Shown here: positions 50,251-60,989 of the stretch, in pieces
Position numbering within the stretch: the stretch's first letter is position 1
How the letters are laid out: the number at the start of each line of letters is the position of its first letter
Source: Monarcha castaneiventris obscurior
Lineage: Eukaryota > Chordata > Aves > Passeriformes > Monarchidae
Reading direction: 5' to 3'
DNA: 64,000 nucleotides
Assembly: GCA_026261815.1 (NCBI GenBank)
Contig: JAMPIT010000484.1
Span: 11,692,501 to 11,756,500 of the forward strand
Program-made: the position numbers and the translations under genes
Notes under the pieces: generated by a model
Seen by the model: the letters and a program-made list of their open reading frames with translations, nothing else
Told to the model about the DNA's origin: nothing
Database searches by the model: none

Positions 50251-52129
50251 TAATATATTAATTCCAGCTTGTCACAGACTGTCTGCCTTGTCTCAGCTGT
50301 CTGGCTTTACCCTCCCACCCTCATTTTAATAGTGTCATCTCTCTAGATCCTATCTTACCTTTCTGGAGCAAACACAGGCTCTTGCTTATGTAGATGGAGC
50401 CAGGATCTGCGCTGCAGAGGAGCAGCGTGTCACTGTGTGAGTTCAAATAAGCTGTGTTGAGTCATGCCAGCTGAGGATCCTGCTGCTCGGGTTTATTGCT
50501 GAGAAAAGACCAAAAGTGAATGCCCAGCACAAGGGAGGTTCTGCCTTATGTGCCCCATAGGCTTAATTAATATACAGATTTTTGTTCACTGCTACTTCTT
50601 AAAACCAAAACCACTAACAGACAAATGATGCAAAGGACAAGGGCAGAAATACTGTGTTCATGGCTTTTTACTGCCTGTGTAGCACCAAAGTTGGGTACAG
50701 TATTCTAAGGCATTTAATAGACATGATGGCATGAAATGCTGAACATAATTAAGCCAGATGGAGCTTTGTTGTCAATTTGAGTGGAGTCACGACTGCCCTT
50801 TCCCAAGAAGTTCCTGGTATAAGGGTCATTCTTGCCTTGAACAGAGCTTCAGCAGGCAACAGGATTTGGATCTTCTGGGCAAGGTCCTGGCTTGGAGGAG
50901 CCTCAGATGGTGAGCATGAGCCCCAGGCACTGCAGAGCTGTGCTGGCTGGGGTGCTTCTCTTTAGGGAGGGCATGTCCCAATGGACCTACAACTACTCAG
51001 ACATGCTGGTTAAACACTTGCTCTTCCTGCTGCTGGAAATACCATAACAAAAATAGCCTCCTACAACCTGGACCTAAATTTTCTGTACATTCCTACGTAT
51101 TACTTTGTTCCAAGCTTTATCTTGGCAGTGAATATTACAGGATTCCTGTTCAGAAGAAAGTGGTCTATGCTCTTCTGCAAATCCTTGGGTTGAGTCACTA
51201 AAAATGTGTTATTTTCTTGCTGTAGTGCTGTCCAAGATTTAGAGGTTGCAATCCAACATTCAGGCAAAACAATGACCTTGGCTTGCAAGCAAGAAGGTTT
51301 TTTAAAGGCTGATTTAATTGCTGGAGGTTCTTACCTGCTTTCTGTGTTTGAAACCATAAGGGTACTTTAAAAATTACATTTTGAGCCTTTTCCCAAAGCA
51401 ATGAAGGCTAGATAGTCTTTTTACCTGTTGAGGAATGTGAGGTTATTTGTAATTCTCACCTTGAGACACCTGTCTTAGGTACCTGAGTGGAGAAAATACT
51501 CTTCCTAATGTCTTCATGCTCCTCTTGAAGGAGCATTTAGAGACCAACCTCCCAGAGTTAGTTACCCAGGTCACAGTTCATATGGCAACCCCTCGCCTCT
51601 GGTTTCACCTCATTCGTTGCCTCTGAGACCTAAAACTGAAGCTGCTGGGTAAACCTTGTGTCGTATAAGCTCGCTGTGAGCTTGTGGTCTCAAGCCAGCT
51701 ACAAAAAAACTAAGAGTGGAAGAGAAGGCCCAGCTGAGTTTTCCAGAACATGGAAAATATGGCTGCAAGTGTTCTAGTACTGGAAGTTTTGAGGTTTTTT
51801 CACTACCCCTTTTGACTTCATTTTTACCCTTGTCTGGTTCCTGTGTCTGTACCAACACATTTCACTGGCATTTACTGTTTGTGCCGAGTAGATTTGACAT
51901 CAGTCAACATTCAACCCTTCCTACAGAACTGAAAGGGGGTTCTACTTATCCAGCTAAGAAGCTGTTTCATGTGCCCATGTCATCCCTGATCACAGCTAAG
52001 CAGCACACCAGCAGCCACAGTGCAAGTGAGAATTGGAAATGGCCACCAATAAATTTCAAGGAGTCCCAGTTCACCCTTAAGATGCTCCATAGCCATAAAA
52101 GTTGGTGGGAGTTATTGTGCAGATTTTTC
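50251..52129. other. Unannotated noncoding sequence
   Basis: No gene seen. An open frame at 51716-52300 runs into the CR1 copy that follows and has no coding bias before it. Confidence 0.5.
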
Positions 52130-52415
52130 CAAGTAACAAATGATAGGATAAGAAGAAACAGCCTCAAATTGCATTGGGGAGGTACAATGGGATTGGGTAT
52201 TAGGAAGAAATCTTTGCCAACTGGGCTGTCATGCACTGGAACAAGCTGCCCAGGGCAGTGGTGGAAACACCATCCTTGGAGGTATTTAGAAAATATGTAG
52301 AGGTGGCAGTGAGGGACATGGGTTAGTGCTGGCCTTGACAGTGCTGGCTGAACAGTTGAGCTCTATGATCTCAAAAGCCTTTTCCATCCTAAACTATTCT
52401 ATGGCTCTGTATCTC
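52130..52415 (+). mobile_element. CR1 LINE 3' end, about 285 bp
   Basis: Diagnostic CR1 3' motifs occur in plus-strand order: TGATAGGATAAGAAGAAACA, GGGTATTAGGAAGAAATCTT, CACTGGAACAAGCTGCCCAG, GTGGAAACACCATCCTTGGA, then a tail ending CATCCTAAACTATTCTATGG. It spans the end of the second CR1 frame and the 3' untranslated region, is 5'-truncated, and encodes nothing intact. It is the longest CR1 3' end in the window. Confidence 0.88.
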
Positions 52416-53135
52416 TGACATACTTCACTCCATCTGTTCTCTTGCATCTGCAGGTTTATCTGCTGCAGTCCCATCCAAGAGCTGTTGACTGGGACTGGGA
52501 GGGACATAATGGCTAAGTTTCACAGTGCTCAAATCCCTCCTTCATTGTTTTAACATCTATGTAACATTTCTTTTTTGCTTTTCCCTTCCAGAATTGAAAG
52601 GCCCTTTCATGGAGCGCAGTGACCTGCCCCGGAGGGCTCTCCCTGGCCTGTGGTTTCATGCTCTGTGGTGCCATCCAAGACAACTGCATTTGGGATTTCT
52701 CTTCCAGCCCATTTCCCACAGAGCGATTGGGAGCGGGTACACTTCTGTAGTGTAGGACTGAGCCTGGGGAGCCCTGCAGACCATGTGTGGGAAGGTGTCC
52801 TGTGCAAAGCCTGCCCTTACACGAGAACATATATGAATAATAGGAAACTGTTTGGGTGTGGGGTGCTGTTGGGGTTCATTGTCACTGCAAGGAGTGGACA
52901 GCACTGCCTTGGCTTGGTGCAGGTCCAGGCTCTGTCCTAGGACTCTGCTCCTGCCACTGTCCCTGTGGCATGGGCACATCTCTGCTGTCCCCTACAGCAA
53001 GGGGTCGGCATCGGGGTGAATTGCAACGTGTGGAAAAGCTTGTAAATAGTGCTCGGTGGTTTGAGGCCAGCAGGGAGAGAGCAGAGCAGCGGGACATTAA
53101 CTGAGGGGCTTTAGAGGATTGGGAAGGACCTGAAA
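52416..53135. other. Unannotated noncoding sequence
   Basis: Unique sequence of rising GC content leading into the CpG island. No domain is visible in the overlapping frames of both strands. Confidence 0.45.
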
Positions 53136-53139
53136 GGGG

Positions 53140-53400
53140 AGGATTTGGTGGCGCTTCCTCTGGGCGAGGAGCGCTCAATGCTCGCACGCTCCGCATTGTA
53201 TGGGGAGGATAAAGCGGGGCGGCCGGAGGGACGCGGGGTCCGGCCGGCGCCAGCCAAGGAGCCCGGCCCCAGCGGGAGCCCGGCCAGCCTCAATAGCCAG
53301 CCCGGCTGCCTCCCGGGCCGCCCGGCACACGGCCCTGCTCACTTTGAAGCCCCTGCTGCTGCACAGGGGCGCTTTCTCTGGCTCTTGTTTGCTGATGATC
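53140..53400. promoter_or_regulatory. CpG island, possible promoter
   Basis: Dense CpG between about 53150 and 53340, with a GC box (GGGGCGG at 53216) and sequences such as GGTCCGGCCGGCGCC. Unlike the island at 41.8 kb it is not built from tandem repeats. An ATG at 53200 opens a 185-codon plus-strand frame, but the product is low-complexity Arg/Ala/Pro and then Ser/Phe-rich from a T-run, so I do not call it a gene. It could drive a noncoding transcript in either direction. Confidence 0.5.
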
Positions 53401-53481
53401 CCTAAATTAAGAAATGCAAATCTATTCAGGGCAGATTCCTTTTCCAAAGGCAACTTGCCTCAGTTGCTAATTCCCTGCATG

Positions 53482-53520
53482 GCTTCTATACAGACCCCTC
53501 AGCTTCTATACAGACCCCTC
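53482..53520. repeat. Tandem duplication of a 19-bp unit
   Basis: GCTTCTATACAGACCCCTC occurs twice, at 53482-53500 and 53502-53520, separated by one base (period 20). The copies are identical, which suggests a recent slip or duplication. Confidence 0.92.
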
Positions 53521-53988
53521 GCAAACACCTGCAGCTTTTTTTTTTTTTTCTTCCTCTCCCCCTTTTTCCAGGGAGGGGGTGGCAATGGGGAGTTTATTGA
53601 AAATCTTTGTTTTCTCTGGTGCAATGAAACTTGCTTTGCTCTTTTGCCTCCTTTTCTTTCCCCTTTTCACAGAATAAATACAGCTGATCCATCTCCAACC
53701 CCTCTGCACGTGCCAGAAAAAAAAATCGCCCGCCTCGCCCCCAGCCCCCTCCTTTAATTCTTTCCCCTGCTGCTGTGTTTGCTTATTCTCACTGCAGCTG
53801 TAGTGCTGGTCGCAAGCCTGAGTTGACCTATTGCTGGTTTTTTTGGCACTGGCTCTGCAGAGCCATCCCCCCAAAAAAGACTTTGAAATCAACTATTAGA
53901 GCCCTCGCTAGGCTTCTTTTTTTTTTTTTGCTCCTCCCTCTTCTTATTATCATAGCACTTGCCTTTTGTTGCCAGTGCGAATACAAAT
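53521..53988. other. Noncoding sequence with T-runs
   Basis: T-runs occur at about 53537-53549 and 53917-53930, with A-rich and C-rich patches between. No gene seen. Confidence 0.5.
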
Positions 53989-54008
53989 ACACACACACAC
54001 CACACACA
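53989..54008. repeat. (AC)n microsatellite
   Basis: Ten AC/CA units with one phase slip, seen directly. Confidence 0.85.
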
Positions 54009-54059
54009 GGCGTGCAAGCACTGGGGAGCAAGGAGAGCGAAGCCCCTGAAATATTTCAC

Positions 54060-54250
54060 TGTCCAAAGTCCACGGGTTAAAACAAACATCAACACTGCGT
54101 CAAATAGTTTGCCCGTAAGAGTCTTTTGTTATGAAGATAAGCTTGTTATCTCTTTCATTCAGATTTTAATCTGACAGGTCATTTGCATACTGCCAGCCGA
54201 CTTCAGGGTGTGCATTAGATCCACTTTGCATTTAAATCCTCTGTCAGTCA
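54060..54250. promoter_or_regulatory. Possible enhancer: paired GATA sites and octamer
   Basis: AGATAA at 54135-54140 and TTATCT at 54146-54151 form an inverted GATA pair. ATTCAGATTTTAATCTGACA follows, and a perfect octamer ATTTGCAT lies at about 54181. A TTTGCATTTAAAT motif is near 54226. The sequence is unique and lies about 0.8 kb downstream of the CpG island. Function and conservation are untested. Confidence 0.33.
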
Positions 54251-54264
54251 GGCAAATAAAAAAA

Positions 54265-54278
54265 GGGGGGGGGGGGGG
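54265..54278. repeat. G14 homopolymer
   Basis: Fourteen consecutive G follow directly after an A-run. Seen directly; the exact length is prone to assembly error. Confidence 0.85.
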
Positions 54279-57200
54279 AAGAGAGAAGCAAAGAACCCCT
54301 TTCAGATACTCCCAGTTATTGCTACTACTTTTTGTGCTGATTGTTGATGCAGAAAAGTTCTCCTGGCTCTTGAGGCTCTGTATGTTTTTGGGCAGCCAGG
54401 ATGCCATGAGCTGCATCATTGAGGTCTTGCAAAAGATCCCATTGTGACCCCTTGGCCCCTTCCTCACCCAAATCCCTCTTCAAACCCTGCTAGGCAGACT
54501 CTTTCCCCACACTGACCTCTGTTGCCCGGTAAAACCTAGACCCTGCCCTCAGTCAAGTTAAGCCTGTCCTGGGCTTGCATGAGAAGGGATCAAGCCCTTG
54601 GGAATAATAGGACAAGGAACAATGGCACAATGCAGTTAACAAGCCACCTATTTAGCAACTTCCATGTAAATATGCCTTTTCCCTTAGTTATTCTACTTGT
54701 CTTACATGTCTCTTCTCTCTATATTTTTATTTTTTCTCCACCTGAAGCCTGATCCTGCATCCTTACTCCTGAAGCTCCATCACAGGTGCTGGAGGGATTC
54801 TAGGGACAAGGCTGCTCTTACAGGTTAGCGAAATTCATTGTGTGACTGTGAAAGAGAGAAACTGTGGGACACAAGTCACCTGTGGTGCAAATGCAGGTTG
54901 GTGGAGTTGTGTGGGCACAGAGAGTTACAGCAGTTTCTGGTGTCTGGAGGGTACGATAGGCACAAAACCCCAGACAAACCAACCAAAAAACCCACAACAA
55001 TTGGTGAGGGTGTTATCAAAATACATGGCTGCTGTGGATCTGTGGTTCTTACTGCTGCATTTTTCTGTGACAGCACAAATTGGGAATTTCAGCTTCTGGA
55101 CCTGATTCCTCTCACATCTATGTTTGGACATATTGCTCACACTCACTTTTCTCTTCCTGAGACCAGCCCAAATAACATCAAGATTCCTGTGTTTCTTGGA
55201 GATCCAAGCACAGGTTCCAGCTGCCCTGGTTTGGCTGTCCCCACCATCTGGCCATGGACCACCAGGTCCTGCCATCTCCTGCCAGCACCTCCCTCTGCTC
55301 GTGGTGTTTCCTGCACCTCCTCTGAGATGCTGAAACAATGAGCTGTGGACAAGATTAAACCTGGTGCAATTCTTATCCTGTGCATGGACGTGTAACCACA
55401 GCTCTGCTGAAGACCACAGAAATTATCCTGGGTTAAGTGAAAGGTAAAACTATGACTCTCTTTCCTGAAATACAATGGACAGCCCGTGAGACAAGGCCAC
55501 AGTCCCCCTACAGAGAGGGATGGTGTTCCTGGGGATTGTGTCCCAAACCACAGCAAGCAGAGCTATAGGAGAACATTTCCTTCAGCCCCAATGGGGTTAA
55601 AGATTGGATCTGATGAAATCAGTGTATCCAAAAGAGAAGAGTGAATAGTTGCAGGGCATTTATTCAGCTCTAATGTGACACATTCAATTCTTCTGTTCAG
55701 AGCCAGTAATTTTCTTACATATATTAATTATTTGAAATAATTCTCTGAATAACATCTAGGAATAATTCAGGCAATATATCTTGATAATGAACCCGTAACT
55801 AGTGAATGGTTGAAATCTCAGCTGTGCTGGTGACTTTGGCTTGGGTGAACATTCACATGGCATTGTTTCTTCTCTGAAATACTAGTACGTGACTTTCAGA
55901 ACCAGATTCTGGTCTGAATTGCTGTGTTTATGAGGTTTCTATTATTTGCCATTTCGGTAAATGTTCCTGACCGTAAATTCCATTGTTAGAATATTATTGG
56001 TAAACAAACATAAAAGCGTGTGAATGCAGGCAGACTAAATATAAACCATTTATTTGAAATGATGGTGGGGAAAAAGGTTTGAGATATGTAACCACCTCCA
56101 ACCTTAAAGGAAGGTGCTGGGAGAAGGGTTTCTCTTCACAGCTGATATCTGATTCACTCTTTTCCGATTTCTTGTCAGGGCAACCCAGAGCAGCAAACCT
56201 TTCCAAGCAAAGTCCCACATAATGCCACAGTAATGGGAAAACAGGAGCGTTCCCTGTCCTCTGGCTCTCTGGGGCCAATGGTGCTCAATTGCAAGCTCAA
56301 TGGTGCTTGCATGGGGCCATCGTGCCCCTGAGTGTGGTGTGTGGTACAGGCAGGAGAGGGTGTGCTGCTCCTGCTGTGGCTGCCATTTCTGGAGATGACT
56401 GGGACAAGGTGATTGAGATATCCAGTCCATGCTGGGGCTCTCAGGCAAGGGAGCTGTGCCCCCAGTTATTTATCATCTAGCAGCACTGCCAGTATTACCG
56501 GGACTGAGGCAGCCCAGAGCGGTGTCCAGCGCCGCTGGCTGAGTGAGGAGTGTGTCTGTTGTGTGGAGGAGTGGCAGCAGAGCCATCCCCAGCCAGCAGC
56601 GGGGAGAGCTGGCCGGGCACTGCGGGTGTGACTGTGCTGCCAGAGCAGGGCCAGCCCTCCTCCACTCCCTGCTCCAGCCAGCCAGACCTGTACACTCACA
56701 AGCATGGGAGCATTGGAGTTTGGGAGGGATTTTCTGTCCAAAATCTGGACTGTTTGGCCAAGGACGGAGTGGAAAGGAAAGGCAGAGACACCCATATGCA
56801 AATAGGGAAGAACTCCTTCTGCAATTCGGTTTCCAACTCATGCCCTAAAATTGACAACACTTAAGACCTCTGGACTAAGGGAAATGAATGCAAAATGAGA
56901 AATCTGCAAAATCCCTTGATTCAAGGCCAGCTCTCTTGCTTTGCTTTGCTGCTCCTTGGCATCAGTCTTTCAGCCAAGTAAGCAAGTCAATGGCTAGCTG
57001 TATTGCCAAAAAAAAATCTTCCTAACTGTTTTCCATATAGCTAATGAGAATGCAAATGTTTTCATTTTCCAGGCTTGCTGACAGCCTCTGCTGCTTCCTT
57101 GCTATGGATGGCACCTAAGTGCCCTTCCTTTTGCCATGTGATCTAAGTACATCCCACTGGCTGGTAGGGTTGTCCTTGTGTTGCCAATGAGAAATTGAGT

Positions 57201-60200
57201 GTTTTGAGTGGAACAACAAAGTAGGAAGCAGAGCCTCTCAAGCACCTGCTGTGCACTATCCTTCCACATGCTGTCCCTGGAGGGTTAAAGAAAGACCAGT
57301 GTAGAATAAGAAAGGCAGACAAGAAGGTCTGTCTTTGTAAGTTAGATATCACATTAGAGCCAAAGTCACACTGCATGTGGGCTTCAGTGAGCCCACGGTT
57401 GGGCAGTGTAGGGTGTTTTTGCTGGGCTCTCCTTGGGAGTTTTCCTTCTTCTCATGAGCACTCTCTTCCATACTTACAGAAGTAGTGCTGCTTTTCTAAT
57501 CCCCCATCAAAAGGTTTCTCACTGGGCTCACAATGTGATACCACTTAGAGCTGTGATCCCTTCAGAAATGGAGTGGTGACTCTGTACCTTTCACTGTGCT
57601 TCTCTATTGAAGAACAGAGCCTCTCTTGACCAAAATCTCTTGTTGTGCACTATAAAATCAGCCCTGGGTGCTTTTCAGCTACCCAAGCCTGGACAGAGTC
57701 CAGGCAGTGTCCCAAGCCCTGTTTTTCAGGGACATGTCTCTTGCCTGGCTCCCTTTCTGGGGATGTTGGATCAGAGATGAGAGCTCAGTAGCTTGTGGGC
57801 ATTGTTGCATCCTCTGTCCTGATCGGCACCCTGGACTCTTCAGGGACCATGAGGACAATTCAATAAAGGGACACAACGTCTGCATAGGAATTTTTTCCAC
57901 ACAGACACACACACTTCATCCCTAGACAATGCAGGAACGCTGCAAAGCGAGGCAAAGCTGTCGCCTCCTGAGCATTGCCCTTTTCTCATCTCTCCCGTCT
58001 GGTGTATGTCTCCAGATTTGCCTCCAGTCTTTCACAGAGCTCAGGTTCCTCTGGCTGAGCCTCCCACTCTGGCCACCAAAGGGCTTCCTCTGCCCTGAGA
58101 ACAAGTCCCTTTTAAAAGCAGCCTGACATCTTTCCTTTGTTCCTGGCTTTCCACTAGGATTTTCCATGATGCAATCCCGTATGGGGTTACTGGCAAAGAG
58201 CTGTTAAAAGTCAGTAGCTCTGCCTGGAGCAAACCCATTGTTCTGCCAGCGCAGAGCCCTTCAATGCCGCTGACTCCTGCGTGGCCCTGCTCCTGCTCCC
58301 CAGCCCCACCGGCGGGGAGGGACGTCCAAATCCAGGAGGGAAACAGCCATAAACGCCAGGCACAGCACAAAGAGCAATGGGTGATAAAACGCAGCCACAG
58401 CCCCGGACCATCACTCCAGCCGTGGCTGGGGACTGGGCTGGGACTCACCAGCTGCATCTCACTTTTCCTGGGGAAATTCACAGGCTGCTGCTCCAGCCGA
58501 GAAGGGTTATTTTGGAGTGGAAAGTGAGAAGTTGTAGCTTTTATCCTTTTGGAGGAGCAATTTGCAAGGAAAACAATGCAGGATTCTCTGGAATAAGAAG
58601 TATTAGCTGCATCATCTTTTAAAAATAATTTAGCCAAGTGAATGTTGGCTGGGGATTAGCACCCTTGCAGGCGCTTGGGTTGCAGTGAGGGGATGTTTGC
58701 TGAGATTTATTGATGTTGGGGATTGTTCCAAATGCATAGGTGACATCTAATGCCAAAGCAGCTCTCTGGCTTGCTAATGAGATAAGTCAAAGGCTCTGCA
58801 AAGTTTTCAGCAGTGTAGCCATTAACCCCAAGACTACAATATCCTTTGTGTTTTTCCAGCATGGTCTGCCAAGATTTCGCCTTAAGCAGAGAAAAGATGA
58901 AAACTGGAGTGTCTTACAGCTGAAAACTGCTGTCTGCTGTGTTGCTCCCTGGAACAGAGAAGAGCCTGTGTATAATCAGCACTGAGCAGGGATACATCCC
59001 TACTGTCCAGCACAGTCATTTTCTTCAGTGTTGGACAAGTGGAAAAAGGAAAAAAACCACCGAGAATGGTCCTGTCTGGGGAGTTGCAATCTTACGTCCC
59101 CCACCCTCTTCTGCTTCTGGTGCTCAGATTTATGGGACTCCAAACTCAAGCTTCTGAAGGGCTTTCTAGGTAGTTATACCAGGTACTTCAATTTCATCCA
59201 AGCAGGTCTTGTTATGGGAATTTTTGTGGTAGTAATGAGGTTTTAATCTCTACCCTTTACTAGGGATTGCACACTTGGAATGGAGATAGGCTGCAGCTGA
59301 ATTCCAGTAGTAACTGACCAAGACTGGTGATTGGAAAAATCCCGTAGCTAAGATATTTGTAGGAAATAAACAAATACTGTTTTAGCGATGCTGAAATGTT
59401 TAGTGACTTCACTTTGATGTGCCTGTGCTATTGTGTTGGAAGGACTTCAACTTTTATATTCTGTCCTCTCCCACAAAACATTAAACATTTATTCCTAGAA
59501 ATTTCCTTCAGGTTTATTTAAATCAATTAAAAGAAAGAACCTCCCTCATAAAAAAAAGAAAGAGTTTAGAGTTAAACCAATACTTTTGTTTTGCTCCAAA
59601 TTGTTGGAGCAATCAAAATGAAAACCAACATGACCTGGATGTTTGAAGAAAAATTCTTGTTTCCTTTTATTCTCAGTAGTTTCTTGGTGAGGAATTACTT
59701 CCACTTGGAACACTTAGACAATCATTTGCAGAGTTAAAGGATAAAAAGGGAACAACCCGGGGTCATAGGCATGTCAGTACTGTGGGTAGGTGCTGTGGGA
59801 CTTCTTCCTATATTTCACTTGTAGAGTTGAAAAAACCAAGGCAGTGACTCAGTGGTGAGCTAATGAATTATTCCAACCTTCAAGGAACAAAACCAAATAG
59901 TTGTGATAACAAGATAACACATGCTATGTTATTGCTAGAAGTATGTTTTAGTCTCATGTGTATGCTGAATAAACAGCTTTGGTCTCTTTGCAATGACAGA
60001 AACATTTCGTATCACCCCTTCTACCATGAAAAATAAGTGGTCTTCTGACCACTCCTGGGGAGGGGATTCCGGTGTGGATCAGTGACATCTCAAAGACTGG
60101 TCATGGTTGATTCACTTGACAGAGCCATTCTTCACATCCTTTCTTTAGTGTCCAAAAGGAGCAGCTCACCTGCCCCTCTAGCCCTCTGGAAGAGGCAAAG

Positions 60201-60429
60201 CCATCAGCAAGACCATGATTGTTTCCATGGTCCCCCTATTATGCCACTTCAGACAGTGCCCAGCTTTGCTTGTGCCCAGCTCCAGCTTCGGGTTTTACGG
60301 GATTGCTGTTCCCAAAATACACGTGGGCTGTGCCAAGGATGAGTCAGAAGGATGCTGTTAGTGGTGCACTGGGTGCTGTTAGTGGTGAACAAGTTAGCCC
60401 TTGTTCATGGGAGTCCATGAGCAATTAAA
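54279..60429. other. Unannotated noncoding sequence
   Basis: No supported gene. Frames at 54838-55341 (plus), 54925-55556 (minus), 56466-56864 (both) and 58041-58637 (minus) overlap each other and have no recognised domains. The stretch 59460-59700 is AT-rich. A 'CCAGATTCTGGTCTGAATTG' near 55900 may be another ancient repeat scrap. Confidence 0.5.
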
Positions 60430-60960
60430 GGATGAAAATTGTAATTAATGCCAATCAGCATGAGTTAATGGAAAATAGAATGGGATGTCTCTCTTTGGTT
60501 TTGTTGATAAAAGTGATAGTAGTGTACAAGACTTCTGTGAGACATTCGACTGGGTACCACATGACATTTTGATTAAGGATCTGGAGCAGTATAAAATCAA
60601 GAGGGTGTGTGTTAAATGGATTAAAACCTGGCTTCCTGACAGGTCTCCAAATGTAACTGTAAATCATCTGCCAGCTGTGTTTGTAGCAAAGTCCCTCCAG
60701 TATTCTTGCTTTTAATATCTTTATCAATGACATGGAAGAAAACGTAAAACCACCACTGATGTGGTCTGTTGATGGTGTGATGAGAAGGAAACAGTAAATA
60801 ATGGAGAGGGGAGGTCACTATAGGGAGGAATACACAGCGCTTGGGGCGCCAGGCTCAAGGAAGCAACAAATATGGTGATGCACCTGCAAGAACAAAGAAT
60901 AAAACCTGTATTTATAAGACAGTGAACTCCAGGAAGAAGGATCCTGGAGAAGCTTTTGGG
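60430..60960 (+). mobile_element. Decayed CR1-like LINE reverse-transcriptase fragment
   Basis: Reading 60485-60700 gives a string containing DFCETFDWVPHDIL and CVKWIKTWLPDRS. This matches the layout of the CR1/L3-type reverse transcriptase ('D-x-x-KAFDxVPHDIL...WIxNWLxxR'). A frame change later, FNIFINDMEE follows, corresponding to 'VLFNIFINDM'. The intervening PQG block is lost, and neither the catalytic FADD box nor a complete domain is present. Downstream DNA near 60855-60950 is compatible with further RT-domain remnant. The copy is frameshifted and stop-containing, so it is inactive. It is older than the CR1 3' ends listed here. This endogenous element is not virus-derived. Confidence 0.75.
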
Positions 60961-60989
60961 AAGCTTTTCTTTTTTTTTGGAAAAGCTTC
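60960..60989. repeat. 10-bp inverted repeat with T-rich loop
   Basis: GAAGCTTTTC at 60960-60969 is reverse-complementary to GAAAAGCTTC at 60980-60989. The loop is ten bases, mostly T. Located at the edge of the LINE remnant. Confidence 0.7.

Noticed and set aside
51716..52300. 194-codon plus-strand frame
   Set aside because: Its second half is CR1 3' sequence read in a noncoding frame, and the first half has no coding bias.
53200..53757. 185-codon frame starting in the CpG island
   Set aside because: Runs through a T-run giving poly-Phe and a C-rich tract. Composition reflects the base content rather than a protein.
54838..55341. 167-codon plus-strand frame
   Set aside because: Composition is irregular with no domain, and an opposite-strand frame of similar length overlaps it.
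58041..58637. 198-codon minus-strand frame
   Set aside because: No coding-type codon bias, no domain, overlapped by plus-strand frames, and no splice or promoter support.
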